The position numbers were made by a program, and so were the translations under genes. A DNA stretch of 64,000 bases from Parerythrobacter jejuensis. GTDB lineage: Bacteria; Pseudomonadota; Alphaproteobacteria; Sphingomonadales; Sphingomonadaceae. How positions within the stretch are numbered: position 1 is the stretch's first letter; the number at the start of each line of letters is the position of its first letter. Positions 27,334-35,308 of this stretch are shown piece after piece. The notes beneath the pieces are model-generated. The model worked only from the letters and a program-made list of their open reading frames with translations, ran no database searches and was not told the DNA's origin. Location: positions 1,364,001-1,428,000 of the forward strand of contig NZ_BAAAZF010000001.1 in assembly GCF_039536765.1 (NCBI RefSeq), given 5' to 3'.

Positions 27334-27396
27334 GGCGCGGCAGGCAGGCGGGCACTACTGCTTCGGAAAGGCCAGTCGCCAGAGGCGCAACAGGTA

Positions 27397-27426
27397 CGGG
27401 GCGGACGGCATCAGCCACCCGCCCCG
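27397..27426. terminator. Possible hairpin between convergent genes
   Basis: Arms CGGGGCGG (27397-27404) and CCGCCCCG (27419-27426) pair perfectly, with a 14-base loop, in the short gap between desaturase B and the ompW-like gene. No T run follows, so termination is doubtful. Confidence 0.3.
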
Positions 27427-27451
27427 GTCCGATGGATATGCATCCAGCATC

Positions 27452-28129
27452 CTAGAAACGAAAACCAAGACCGGCGCTGATCACCCATGGATCGAGCTTG
27501 TGATCCGTGTTGATGATGTTCACGCCGCCAGCATTGAAGTTGGCCGTCGTGTCGACGAAATAGCGCTTCACATCAACGCCCAGCACCATGCCGGTGTCAT
27601 TGAGATCGATGTCGGCACCGGCTTGCAGGACGAAGCCGAACTCGTTCGACAGGTTCACATCATCAATACCAAGCGCGGCAGCATCGGGGCCGACGCCTTC
27701 GTCGAAGATGAAGAAATGCGTTACACCGCCGCCGATATAGGGCTTGAAGCCGGAATCATTGGTCAGGTGAAACTTGCCTGTCAGCGTGGCTGGCAAAACG
27801 ATCGCATTGTTGATCAGGTTGGTTCCGGCAAGGCCGCCGATTCCGTCGACATCGGTCGTGGTGATGCAGCAAATCGTCTCGATCGAGAAATTGCTGGCGA
27901 TGAAGTACTCTGCCGCGATGGTCGGAACGACACTGTCGGTGACATTGGTTTGTGCATCGGCCGGCAAGCCGAACAGATCCGCGTTCACATCGGTGATCTC
28001 GCCATCGGGCAAGACACCCGTGACAAAAGCGCGAACCTGGATGTCACCCGCTTCCTGCGCAGACGCAGCGGACACCGGCAGGGCCATGGCGGCAAAGGCG
28101 CTGGCTGCAAGCAATGATGTCTTCAACAT
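27452..28129 (-). CDS. OmpW family outer membrane protein
   Basis: 225 residues from the ATG at 28129 with a signal peptide ending ASAQ. The mature part shows alternating beta-strand pattern for an eight-strand barrel: PTIAAEYFIASNFSIE, TGKFHLTNDSGFKPYIGGGVTHF, and the final strand VISAGLGFRF ending in Phe, typical for outer membrane insertion. An adjacent Cys pair (ETICCITTT) is unusual for a barrel. OmpW proteins pass small hydrophobic or oxidant molecules. An OxyR-like site lies upstream. Confidence 0.88.
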   Translation of the reverse strand: MLKTSLLAASAFAAMALPVSAASAQEAGDIQVRAFVTGVLPDGEITDVNADLFGLPADAQTNVTDSVVPTIAAEYFIASNFSIETICCITTTDVDGIGGLAGTNLINNAIVLPATLTGKFHLTNDSGFKPYIGGGVTHFFIFDEGVGPDAAALGIDDVNLSNEFGFVLQAGADIDLNDTGMVLGVDVKRYFVDTTANFNAGGVNIINTDHKLDPWVISAGLGFRF

Positions 28130-28212
28130 TTCAAAACCTCTCAAAACTCTCCGTCCGAACACTAAATGAGACTGAGTTACATTGGTGTCATTGAAAGAGA
28201 TGGGCCATATTG

Positions 28213-28227
28213 ATAGTTTTCATCTAT
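28213..28227. promoter_or_regulatory. OxyR-like site (ATAG-N7-CTAT) upstream of the ompW-like gene
   Basis: ATAG (28213-28216), seven bases, CTAT (28224-28227), with the inner T and A of the consensus ATAGnTnnnAnCTAT also matching. It lies 84-98 bases upstream of the OmpW start and 196 upstream of ispG. A LysR-type regulator such as OxyR is the natural binder, but no such gene is in the window. Confidence 0.45.
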
Positions 28228-28324
28228 GACCGGGCTTTAAGGAGCGACCTAACCGTCATTTCCTACCGGGCCGTGCGCTGATAGGTGGCCTCCATGCGAA
28301 TGCCCCTCCACAAAGCGCGCTCAA

Positions 28325-28412
28325 CCCGCCATACGGGGCGCGAGACCGGCTGCGTGCCCCTGTATTTTGAGCATCAGGACTGTGTTCCATGTGTTCCATC
28401 CAGTAGGATTTG
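28325..28412 (+). repeat. Intergenic repeat element, copy 1 (ahead of ispG)
   Basis: Contains two direct TGTTCCA units nine bases apart. The core at 28375-28412 matches copy 2 (45713-45750, opposite strand) at 36 of 38 bases; weaker similarity continues upstream to a shared CCCGCCA at 28325. It ends 10 bases before the ispG start and points toward that gene. Confidence 0.65.
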
Positions 28413-28422
28413 AGCTTTGAGT

Positions 28423-29562
28423 ATGAATGCCATCCGCCCCTGGCGCACGATTGAACGGCGCACATCGCGGCAAATCATGGTCGGCAATGTCCCGGTTGGT
28501 GGTGATGCGCCAATCACGGTGCAAACGATGACCAACACGCCGACCGAGGATGCGGTGGCGACGTTGGACCAGATCCGGCGCTGCGAAGATGCCGGAGCTG
28601 ATATCATCCGGGTTTCGTGCCCGACCGAGGAATCGACCAGGTCCTTTGCCAAGATCACCAAGGCGGCAGCCGTCCCGATCGTCGCCGACATCCACTTCCA
28701 CTACAAACGGGCGCTGGAGGCGGCGGACGCCGGTGCGGCGTGCTTGCGGATCAATCCCGGCAATATCGGATCTTCCCAGCGCGTAGCCGAAGTCGTCCGC
28801 GCCGCCAAAGCCAATGGCTGCGCAATCCGGATCGGCGTCAATGCAGGCAGCCTCGAGAAAGACCTGCTGGAGAAGTATGGCGAACCCTGCCCCGAGGCAC
28901 TGATCGAAAGTGCGCTTGACCATATCAAGCTGCTCCAGGATCACGACTTCCACGAATACAAGGTCGCTGTGAAAGCAAGCGACGTGTTCCTGGCCGTTGC
29001 GGCCTATCACGGGCTGGCCGAAGCGGTCGATTGCCCGCTTCACCTCGGCATTACCGAAGCCGGGGGCCTGATCGGCGGCACCGTGAAGAGCTCGATCGGA
29101 ATGGGCAGCCTGTTGTGGGCGGGGATCGGCGATACGATCCGCGTGTCACTCTCTGCGGAACCCGAGCAGGAAGTGAAAGTCGGCTTCGAAATGCTCAAGG
29201 CCCTGGGCTTGCGCACTCGCGGCGTGCGGGTCGTGTCGTGCCCGAGTTGTTCACGCCAGGGCTTCGACGTGATCCGCACGGTAGAGGCACTTGAAACCCG
29301 GCTTGAGCACATCAAGACCCCGATGAGCCTCTCTGTCCTTGGCTGTGTCGTCAATGGCCCGGGCGAGGCGCGCGAAACCGATATTGGCCTGACCGGCGGC
29401 GGAAAGGGCAAACATATGGTATATCTCAGCGGCGTGACTGATCATCATGTCGAAGACCAGGACATGCTTGATCACATCGTCAAGCTGGTCGAGGAGAAAG
29501 CCGCCAAGATCGAAGCCGGCGAAGCCGAGGCTTTTGACCCGCATGCGGTGGCGGCCGAGTGA
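28423..29562 (+). CDS. ispG: 4-hydroxy-3-methylbut-2-en-1-yl diphosphate synthase
   Basis: 379 residues. It is the penultimate enzyme of the MEP isoprenoid pathway, an iron-sulphur enzyme making HMBPP. N-terminal [20 protein letters not shown] and ISVQTM-like [11 protein letters not shown] lead the TIM barrel; [12 protein letters not shown] and [13 protein letters not shown] hold the three cluster cysteines. The start ATG at 28423 overlaps in frame with a TTG at 28417. The pathway supplies the carotenoid precursors typical of this group. Followed five bases later by a small repeat protein. Confidence 0.97.
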   Translation: MNAIRPWRTIERRTSRQIMVGNVPVGGDAPITVQTMTNTPTEDAVATLDQIRRCEDAGADIIRVSCPTEESTRSFAKITKAAAVPIVADIHFHYKRALEAADAGAACLRINPGNIGSSQRVAEVVRAAKANGCAIRIGVNAGSLEKDLLEKYGEPCPEALIESALDHIKLLQDHDFHEYKVAVKASDVFLAVAAYHGLAEAVDCPLHLGITEAGGLIGGTVKSSIGMGSLLWAGIGDTIRVSLSAEPEQEVKVGFEMLKALGLRTRGVRVVSCPSCSRQGFDVIRTVEALETRLEHIKTPMSLSVLGCVVNGPGEARETDIGLTGGGKGKHMVYLSGVTDHHVEDQDMLDHIVKLVEEKAAKIEAGEAEAFDPHAVAAE

Positions 29563-29566
29563 GAAT

Positions 29567-29821
29567 ATGCCGACGGATGAGCAAACCGGAATAGAAGCCG
29601 AACTGCAACAGGCGGTTCCGCAGGAACAGCTGCCTATCAAAGCCGAACGGGCACGGTCCGTAGGCGCGATTGCTGCTGGCGCTTTTGCACTGGGCGCGTT
29701 CGCGATGGGCGCGGTGGCTATTGGCGCCCTCGCCATCGGCAGAGTTGCGATTGGCCGACTACGGATCCGTGATGCGCAGATTGACCGGCTGCGAGTAGGA
29801 CGCCTTGAAGTTGAGGACTAG
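29567..29821 (+). CDS. Small protein with pentapeptide-periodic repeat, unknown function
   Basis: 84 residues from an ATG four bases after the ispG stop. Residues 1-32 are polar (MPTDEQTGIEAELQQAV). From residue 33 to 82 the chain runs in ten consecutive five-residue units: GAIAA, GAFAL, GAFAM, GAVAI, GALAI, GRVAI, GRLRI, RDAQI, DRLRV, GRLEV. The first six are apolar, the last four charged. This may be a short beta-solenoid or a membrane hairpin with a Gly every fifth residue. No family recognised. The next gene's TTG start overlaps its end. Confidence 0.7.
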   Translation: MPTDEQTGIEAELQQAVPQEQLPIKAERARSVGAIAAGAFALGAFAMGAVAIGALAIGRVAIGRLRIRDAQIDRLRVGRLEVED

Positions 29822-30344
29822 GCCCTTGTTCCGGTCAGCCTTCGCCGCACCCCTAGCACTGGCGGTGGCTGCATGTGTACCCGCCAGCAATGCTCCGGTT
29901 GCCAGCGCGTCAAAGGCAGAGAAACATCCCGAAGCGCGGCTCTACGACGCCAGCCTCGATGCCAGCATGGCCGTCGACGCGGCCCTGGAACGCGCCGCCG
30001 GGCGGAACGTGAATGCTCTGGTCGTGATGGGTGCCAATTGGTGCCATGACAGCCGCGCCTTTGCTGGCTGGAGCGAGACTCCCCGCTTTGCGGCGATGCT
30101 GGCCCAGCGGTTTGAACTGGTGTTCATCAATGTCGGGATGCCGCAAACCGGCGACGGGCATAATCTTCATATTGCCAAGCGGTTCGGGATCGAAGAACTC
30201 GAAGGCACGCCCACAGTGCTGGTCATCGCGCCAGACGGGAACGTTCTGAATGGCGATACGGCGAAGACCTGGCGCGACACAGCCAGCCGCAGCGAAGACG
30301 CAGTTTTCGAAGAACTGGCCGCGTTCCCTCTACCTGCGCGATAG
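29805..30344 (+). CDS. Thioredoxin-like lipoprotein with a single active-site cysteine
   Basis: 179 residues from a TTG (29805) preceded by AGGA; it overlaps the previous gene by 17 bases. A lipobox (LAVAAC) ends the signal peptide at about residue 24. The thioredoxin fold is seen from about 60: NALVVMGANWCHDSRAFAG, then ELVFINVGMP and GTPTVLVIAPDGNVLN (cis-Pro). The CxxC motif is reduced to WCHDS, with one Cys, as in some periplasmic monothiol types. It could shuttle disulphides or bind a metal at His-Asp. Role unknown. Confidence 0.75.
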   Translation: MKLRTRPLFRSAFAAPLALAVAACVPASNAPVASASKAEKHPEARLYDASLDASMAVDAALERAAGRNVNALVVMGANWCHDSRAFAGWSETPRFAAMLAQRFELVFINVGMPQTGDGHNLHIAKRFGIEELEGTPTVLVIAPDGNVLNGDTAKTWRDTASRSEDAVFEELAAFPLPAR

Positions 30345-30463
30345 GCGCAATATTTGCCTTGTCTTGATTGGTCCAATACAGTCGGATCACCATCGGGTCA
30401 GACTATCTTGATCGGACCGGGCCAAGATCCGGCTGATCGCGATTCTTGCAAAGGGGATGCCCA

Positions 30464-30940
30464 ATGGCAAAAGGAATGCTTGTAACAAATGCCGGACCTG
30501 CGGAGACCAGGGGGGCATCGATCTTCAAGTCCGATGGCGCGGCGGATGGTGCTGCTTCGGGAACGGCCAAAGGTGCCATTCCCGCCAACTACCTGACCAA
30601 GCTGCTGACATTGTTCCCGACCGAGATTGTCGGGATTTACACCGCGATGGTCGCCATCTGGGGTCAGTCGACCTGGTGGATCGCCACCGCATCCCTGCTT
30701 GCCTTGCTGATCCTGCGCTATGTCATGCTGAAAGCCGACGGCAAGAAACTGCTGTGGCAAGCCTATCTGGTCAGTATCGTGTCCTTCATTCTGTGGCTGT
30801 TCGTGCAGAAAGATGCCTTCGTGGTCGACATGTTGCAGGATTTCGGAACACCCGAAGAGATTCAGAAAGCAGCCTCTGCTCTCGCCGTATTCTGGGCCGG
30901 GATCATGCCAGCGATCACAAAGCTTGAGGCCAAGGAGTAG
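30464..30940 (+). CDS. Hypothetical membrane protein
   Basis: 158 residues from the ATG at 30464 with an AAGGGGA ribosome site. A polar, Gly/Ala-rich N terminus of about 40 residues is followed by three or four hydrophobic helices (YTAMVAIWGQSTWW, ATASLLALLILRYVML, AYLVSIVSFILWLFV, and a last one near the C terminus). I do not recognise a family. It is followed 19 bases later by a histone-deacetylase-like gene on the same strand. Confidence 0.7.
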   Translation: MAKGMLVTNAGPAETRGASIFKSDGAADGAASGTAKGAIPANYLTKLLTLFPTEIVGIYTAMVAIWGQSTWWIATASLLALLILRYVMLKADGKKLLWQAYLVSIVSFILWLFVQKDAFVVDMLQDFGTPEEIQKAASALAVFWAGIMPAITKLEAKE

Positions 30941-30958
30941 CCACCCTACCTCGGGCAG

Positions 30959-31879
30959 GTGCTGCACGTCGTCCACCATGCCGATTACATGGCTCCGCGC
31001 CCAGAGCGGGGGACATTTAAATTCGACAAGTACTTCCTGGTCATGGAGGCTTTGCGCGCGAGCGGCGAACCCGTCACCGAACACGCTCCGGAGCCGATGC
31101 CGCGCGAATGGCTCGAGGCGGTGCATTGCCCCGACTATGTTGATCAGGTTTTCACCGGCACGGTTCCGCGAGACAAGGAACGGCGGATCGGATTCCCGGT
31201 CACCTCGCATATTGCCAGCCGGGTACGCCATACCAATGGCGGGACCTGGCTCGCGGCGCAGCTAGCAAAGGCGCATGGTTATGCCGCCAACAGTGCTGCG
31301 GGCAGCCATCACGCGCTTTACGATGCCGGTGCAGGCTATTGTGTGTTCAATGATCTGGCGGTTGCTGCCAACCGGCTGATTGCAGAAGGCGATGCACGCC
31401 ATATTCTGATCGTCGATCTCGATGTGCATCAGGGCGATGGCACCGCCAGCCTGACTGCCCTGCGTGACGACGTGGTTACCTTTTCCATGCATGCAGAGAA
31501 GAATTTCCCGGTGCGCAAGGCGCGCTCGAACCTGGATGTCCCGCTCGCGGACGGGATCGGCGACGAAGCCTATATGGCTACCCTCGCCCGGCACTTGCCG
31601 GCGCTGCTTGACGACGTTGAACCGGATCTTGTTCTCTATCAGGCCGGGGTCGACCCGCATGAAGGAGACAGGCTTGGACGGCTGGCGCTTTCCAGCGAGG
31701 GGCTGTGCACCCGTGATCGCTATGTGATTGCCGAAGTCCGTCGCCGGGGCTTGCCCGTCGCCAGCGCACTTGGCGGTGGCTATGGCGAAGACCAGCATGA
31801 GGTTGCTGCCCGGCACGCTCGATCAATGCTGGCAATGGCGGATGAAAACAGACTTCAGGGCGGCTTTACACCCGCTTAA
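30959..31879 (+). CDS. Histone deacetylase family (acetylpolyamine/acetoin type) hydrolase
   Basis: 306 residues from a GTG start. Catalytic features are intact: the His pair in GSHHALYDAG, the FNDLAVAA segment, and zinc ligands in IVDLDVHQGDGTA (Asp, His) and QAGVDPHEGDRLGRL (Asp). GGGY near the C terminus would position the substrate. Bacterial members remove acetyl groups from polyamines, acetoin or proteins. The substrate cannot be told from sequence. No coupled partner. Confidence 0.9.
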   Translation: MLHVVHHADYMAPRPERGTFKFDKYFLVMEALRASGEPVTEHAPEPMPREWLEAVHCPDYVDQVFTGTVPRDKERRIGFPVTSHIASRVRHTNGGTWLAAQLAKAHGYAANSAAGSHHALYDAGAGYCVFNDLAVAANRLIAEGDARHILIVDLDVHQGDGTASLTALRDDVVTFSMHAEKNFPVRKARSNLDVPLADGIGDEAYMATLARHLPALLDDVEPDLVLYQAGVDPHEGDRLGRLALSSEGLCTRDRYVIAEVRRRGLPVASALGGGYGEDQHEVAARHARSMLAMADENRLQGGFTPA

Positions 31880-31902
31880 TCTACCTGCGGTAGTCTGTGG
31901 CA

Positions 31903-32436
31903 ATGATTGGACGCTACCTCTTGCTGGCCTTTGGCTTGTGCGCCCTGGTGATTGCATTTGTGCCGAGTGACACCGGCACCGGCCCGGCGCCGGCATCTCC
32001 AGATGGAGAACAGCAAGGCGATCTCTCCCTGAATGCAAGCACTCCTGCCTCTGCCGATTGGTATGCGGGAACTCACACGCTAGCGCGCCAGCCGGACGGC
32101 CATTTTTACGCTGATGCGCGAGTTGGCGGCACACCTTTGCGAATGATGGTCGATACTGGTGCAAGCGTTATCGCTCTGACGGGACCGGATGCCCTGGCAG
32201 CAGGGTTGTCGTGGGATGATGCGCAAATCGCGCAAGTCGGATCGGGTGCCAGCGGCGCGGTGTTCGGGATCAATACGATGCTGGACGAGGTCGAAATTGG
32301 CGGCATGGTCCGGCGCAATGTGCGTGCTGTGATAATCCCGCAAGGCCTCGAAGTGTCATTACTTGGCCAATCCTACCTGTCGCAAATCAGCTCTGTCAAG
32401 ATCGCTGCCGACAAGATGGTGATGGACGCGCAATAG
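31903..32436 (+). CDS. Retropepsin-like aspartic protease (TIGR02281 family)
   Basis: 177 residues from the ATG at 31903, with an N-terminal membrane helix (about 2-21) as anchor or signal. The soluble part has the single catalytic motif VDTGASVIAL at about 85, the flap-like MLDEVEIGGMVRRNV region and the C-terminal LLGQSYLSQI. Such proteases dimerise, each chain giving one Asp. Common in alphaproteobacteria and located in the periplasm. The substrate is not known. Confidence 0.85.
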   Translation: MIGRYLLLAFGLCALVIAFVPSDTGTGPAPASPDGEQQGDLSLNASTPASADWYAGTHTLARQPDGHFYADARVGGTPLRMMVDTGASVIALTGPDALAAGLSWDDAQIAQVGSGASGAVFGINTMLDEVEIGGMVRRNVRAVIIPQGLEVSLLGQSYLSQISSVKIAADKMVMDAQ

Positions 32437-32466
32437 TTCGCGCAACCGGCCCATGGCGCGACAATC

Positions 32467-33027
32467 CTAGAAGTAGATGTCGATGTAGTCGGTCAGCAAA
32501 TCGCACCATTCGAACTCGCGCAAGCGCCAGTACTTCCGGTTCTGCGTCACGGCGAAGCGCCAATTTGTCCTGCGCTGACGGCACAGCCGCCCTTCGTCTG
32601 GCGTGTCCACTATCGAGACGAGTCCATCAAGTATGAAATAGTCAGGCCCGATCTCGGTGACCCTGCCTTCGACGAGCAATTTGCCGGGGCCGCCTTGCGC
32701 ATTTTGCATGCCGCGCAGGATCATCACTCCACCATTTTGCCTAATGTCTACCGGCCCACGATCTTCCCAGCCGATCCATTGCAAAGTGATGCCACCATTG
32801 CCCCTCAGACGCAGAGCAGCATCCTGATCAAGAATTCTCGTCGGCGAAGGAGGTAACGGCGTTGTTTCCTGCGCCACTTCCGGAGATGGTGGGCGATCAG
32901 GCGACGCCCGCAGACCGGCCGGTGCTGCAGGAACGCTTGCCGCTAGATCCGGGACATTCGGCGCATCGGCAGGGATGGCGCATCCGGCAAGCAGTCCTGC
33001 CGCAACAACGATCAAAGCGCGTACCAT
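32467..33027 (-). CDS. Hypothetical lipoprotein
   Basis: 186 residues from the ATG at 33027, chosen because it begins a lipoprotein signal (VRALIVVAAGLLAGC). The frame is open to 33096. After the lipidated Cys comes a Pro/Ala/Ser-rich linker of about 60 residues, then a compact domain with GNGGITLQWIGWEDRGPVDI and FILDGLVSIVDTPDEGRLC, and a final YWRLREFEWCDLL. Two late cysteines could pair. Not recognised. It diverges from the FAD oxidoreductase gene. Confidence 0.7.
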   Translation of the reverse strand: MVRALIVVAAGLLAGCAIPADAPNVPDLAASVPAAPAGLRASPDRPPSPEVAQETTPLPPSPTRILDQDAALRLRGNGGITLQWIGWEDRGPVDIRQNGGVMILRGMQNAQGGPGKLLVEGRVTEIGPDYFILDGLVSIVDTPDEGRLCRQRRTNWRFAVTQNRKYWRLREFEWCDLLTDYIDIYF

Positions 33028-33113
33028 TTCCCGATACCCCTTCCCCGGAATCCGTTTCTCTCTCACGGGTGCCATGCTAGGGCGAGCGCCTGACAAAGGA
33101 AAGAAATCCCCTC

Positions 33114-34526
33114 ATGCCGACACTTGATACCGACTACCTCATTATTGGCGCCGGCGCGGTTGGCCTCTCCTTTGCCGATGTCGTCCTGCAAGAGGATCCC
33201 GACGCGCATCTGACCATCGTCGACAAACATTCCAAGCCGGGCGGACACTGGAACGATGCCTACAGCTTCGTCGCGCTGCACCAGCCGAGCGCATCTTACG
33301 GCATCAATTCAGTTGACCTGGGCAGCAACCGCATCGACGAGGCAGGGCCGAACAAGGGCTATTACGAGCTCGCCAGCGGGCCCGAAGTTGTTGCCTATTT
33401 CGATAATGTGATGCGCGATCACTTTCTCCCGACCGGCCGTGTCGATTATCATCCGTTGTCCGAGTACACTGGCGAACACACCTTCCGCGGCGTGCTGTCG
33501 GGGCAGGAAACGAAAGTGAAAGTGCGGCGCAAGGTCGTCGATGGCACATTCTACGACACATCTGTGCCTTCCACGCATACCCGCAAGTTCGAAGTCGCCA
33601 ATGATGTCCGCATCGTTGTTCCCGGCGCGCTGCCCGATCTCTGGAAGAAGCCGGATGAAATCCCGGCACACTATTGTATTCTGGGCGCAGGGAAGACTGC
33701 GATGGATGCAGGCGTGTGGCTTGTCGAAGCAGGCATCGATCCGTCCAAGATCAGCTGGGTACGCCCCCGCGATAGCTGGATGCTCAACCGCCAGTATACC
33801 CAGCCGGGTGTCGAGTTTTTCGAAGGAGTCATCGCCAGCCAGATCCGCCAGATGGAAGCCTGTGCGCAGGCCAGTGACGCCAACGACCTGTTCCTGCGGC
33901 TGGAGGCCGGTGGCGATATGCTCCGGCTAGACAAGGACGTGGTGCCGACCATGTTCCACTATCCCACCATTTCAGTTGGCGAAGTCGAACGTTTGCAGAC
34001 CATTACCGATGTCATCCGCAAGGGACGTGTCCGCAGTATCGAGCGGGGTGTCCTGCATCTCGAGCAGGGTGAACACGCCATGCCGGCAGACACGCTCTAC
34101 ATCGATTGCACAGCATCTGCGGTCCACAAGACCGAGACCAAGCCGCAATTTGAAGAAGGCCTGATTACACCCCAATTGATGCATGTGCCCCTGGTCACAC
34201 TCAATGCTTCGATCACCGCCTTCCTCGAGGTGCATCTGGATACAGATGAGGAGAAGAACGCCCTCAGCGCGGTTTCCCCGTTCTGCCATTCTATCGAAGG
34301 TTTTCCGGCAACCGTGATGGGCACCGGAATGAGCCGGATGCGCTGGGCCCAATATCCCGAATTGATGGCGTGGCTGGAACGGTCACGGCTCAATCCGGCT
34401 TCCCGTGCCATTGCGCAGTTGAAGCAGGAAGATCCGTCAAAATTGGCCATCCTTGCGCCTATGCAAGCTGCCGTGATGGCTGCCGGGCCCAACCTCATGC
34501 GCCTTGCGGCGATGGCGGAAGACTAG
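33114..34526 (+). CDS. FAD-dependent oxidoreductase (monooxygenase-like)
   Basis: 470 residues. A dinucleotide-binding motif DYLIIGAGAVGLSFADVV opens the chain, followed by the VDKHSKPGGHW linker as in flavin monooxygenases. A second Rossmann-like motif (YCILGAGKTAMDAG) lies near residue 187. The chain ends with a helical region. Motifs place it with FAD/NAD(P)-dependent monooxygenase-type proteins, but the fingerprint FxGxxxHxxxY is not seen. Substrate unknown. Its neighbours do not reveal a pathway. Confidence 0.8.
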   Translation: MPTLDTDYLIIGAGAVGLSFADVVLQEDPDAHLTIVDKHSKPGGHWNDAYSFVALHQPSASYGINSVDLGSNRIDEAGPNKGYYELASGPEVVAYFDNVMRDHFLPTGRVDYHPLSEYTGEHTFRGVLSGQETKVKVRRKVVDGTFYDTSVPSTHTRKFEVANDVRIVVPGALPDLWKKPDEIPAHYCILGAGKTAMDAGVWLVEAGIDPSKISWVRPRDSWMLNRQYTQPGVEFFEGVIASQIRQMEACAQASDANDLFLRLEAGGDMLRLDKDVVPTMFHYPTISVGEVERLQTITDVIRKGRVRSIERGVLHLEQGEHAMPADTLYIDCTASAVHKTETKPQFEEGLITPQLMHVPLVTLNASITAFLEVHLDTDEEKNALSAVSPFCHSIEGFPATVMGTGMSRMRWAQYPELMAWLERSRLNPASRAIAQLKQEDPSKLAILAPMQAAVMAAGPNLMRLAAMAED

Positions 34527-34588
34527 GAACAATCTGGAAATTCTGCGCTTCACGGTGCAGACATGCAATTCCTGTTATGGTGAGGACT

Positions 34589-35299
34589 ATGAAACGCCGT
34601 GATCTGATCAAGGGAGCCGTTGCCACCGGAGCGCTGGCCGCACTGCCAGCGCGTGCTTTCGCGCAACCTGCCAAGGGCAGCCAGAGAGACCGGAAGCTCT
34701 TCGCGCTTGCGAAGGAACAACTCGACAAGGCTGGCGACGTCATCTGGAAACGCGACATTGTCGGTATTTCGGACTTCGGACTGCGGTCCAGCGAGCCGAG
34801 ATTCCATTTCGTGAATCTCGATCGCCAAGAAGTGAAGAGCTATTTGGTAAGCCACGGGACCGGATCGGATCCCGAACATGACGGGTGGCTCAATTCCTAT
34901 TCCAATATCGAAGGGTCAAACGCCACCAGCAAAGGCGCCTATGTCACGTGGGAATGGTACAAGGGGCGTTATGGCACTTCAGTCCGCTTGGGAGGCCTTG
35001 ATACGACCAACAACAATGCGTTGCGCCGCTATATCGTGATGCACCGTGCGCGTTATGCCGAACCCGAACATGTCGAACGCTGGGGCCGCCTTGGTCGCTC
35101 GAATGGTTGTTTCGCCATGGGCGAAGAACAGTTCCGCATTGCACTGCTCAACCTCTCCGGCGGACGGTTGCTCTATGCAGACAGCCTTGGCTGGAGTGAA
35201 GACGGATCGGTTGTCGAGCGGCCAGAGCCGCGCGATCTTGAATTGTTGGTGCCCGACAACGCGACCGGTGAAGACCGGCTCAATCCCGGCGTCTACTAA
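34589..35299 (+). CDS. Murein L,D-transpeptidase catalytic domain protein (YkuD_2 type)
   Basis: 236 residues with a Tat-like leader (MKRRDLIKGAVATGALAALPARAFA). The mature part is a YkuD_2-type domain: SYLVSHGTGSDPEHDGW, SNIEGSNATSKGAYVT, and the catalytic segment RLGRSNGCFAMGEEQF with Cys. It would crosslink or anchor peptidoglycan in the periplasm. It converges on a second, different L,D-transpeptidase gene ten bases away. A start at 34589 is supported by the twin Arg. Confidence 0.88.
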   Translation: MKRRDLIKGAVATGALAALPARAFAQPAKGSQRDRKLFALAKEQLDKAGDVIWKRDIVGISDFGLRSSEPRFHFVNLDRQEVKSYLVSHGTGSDPEHDGWLNSYSNIEGSNATSKGAYVTWEWYKGRYGTSVRLGGLDTTNNNALRRYIVMHRARYAEPEHVERWGRLGRSNGCFAMGEEQFRIALLNLSGGRLLYADSLGWSEDGSVVERPEPRDLELLVPDNATGEDRLNPGVY

Positions 35300-35308
35300 T
35301 TTGCGCGA

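Noticed and set aside
28381-28398. GTTC-N5-GTTC as a LexA (SOS) box ahead of ispG and ruvA
   Set aside because: The alphaproteobacterial box needs seven bases between half sites. ispG is not an SOS gene. Kept only as an unexplained repeat.
28256-28465. Small minus-strand frame containing a MEHMEHSP peptide, also present in the plus frame near 45727
   Set aside because: The similarity between the two copies is at DNA level without synonymous change, ends abruptly, and one copy overlaps the ispG start. Treated as a non-coding repeat, not a gene.
34527-34560. GGAAC followed 16 bases later by GCTT ahead of the YkuD_2 gene
   Set aside because: The -10 lacks the GTT needed for an EcfG promoter, so it was not called.
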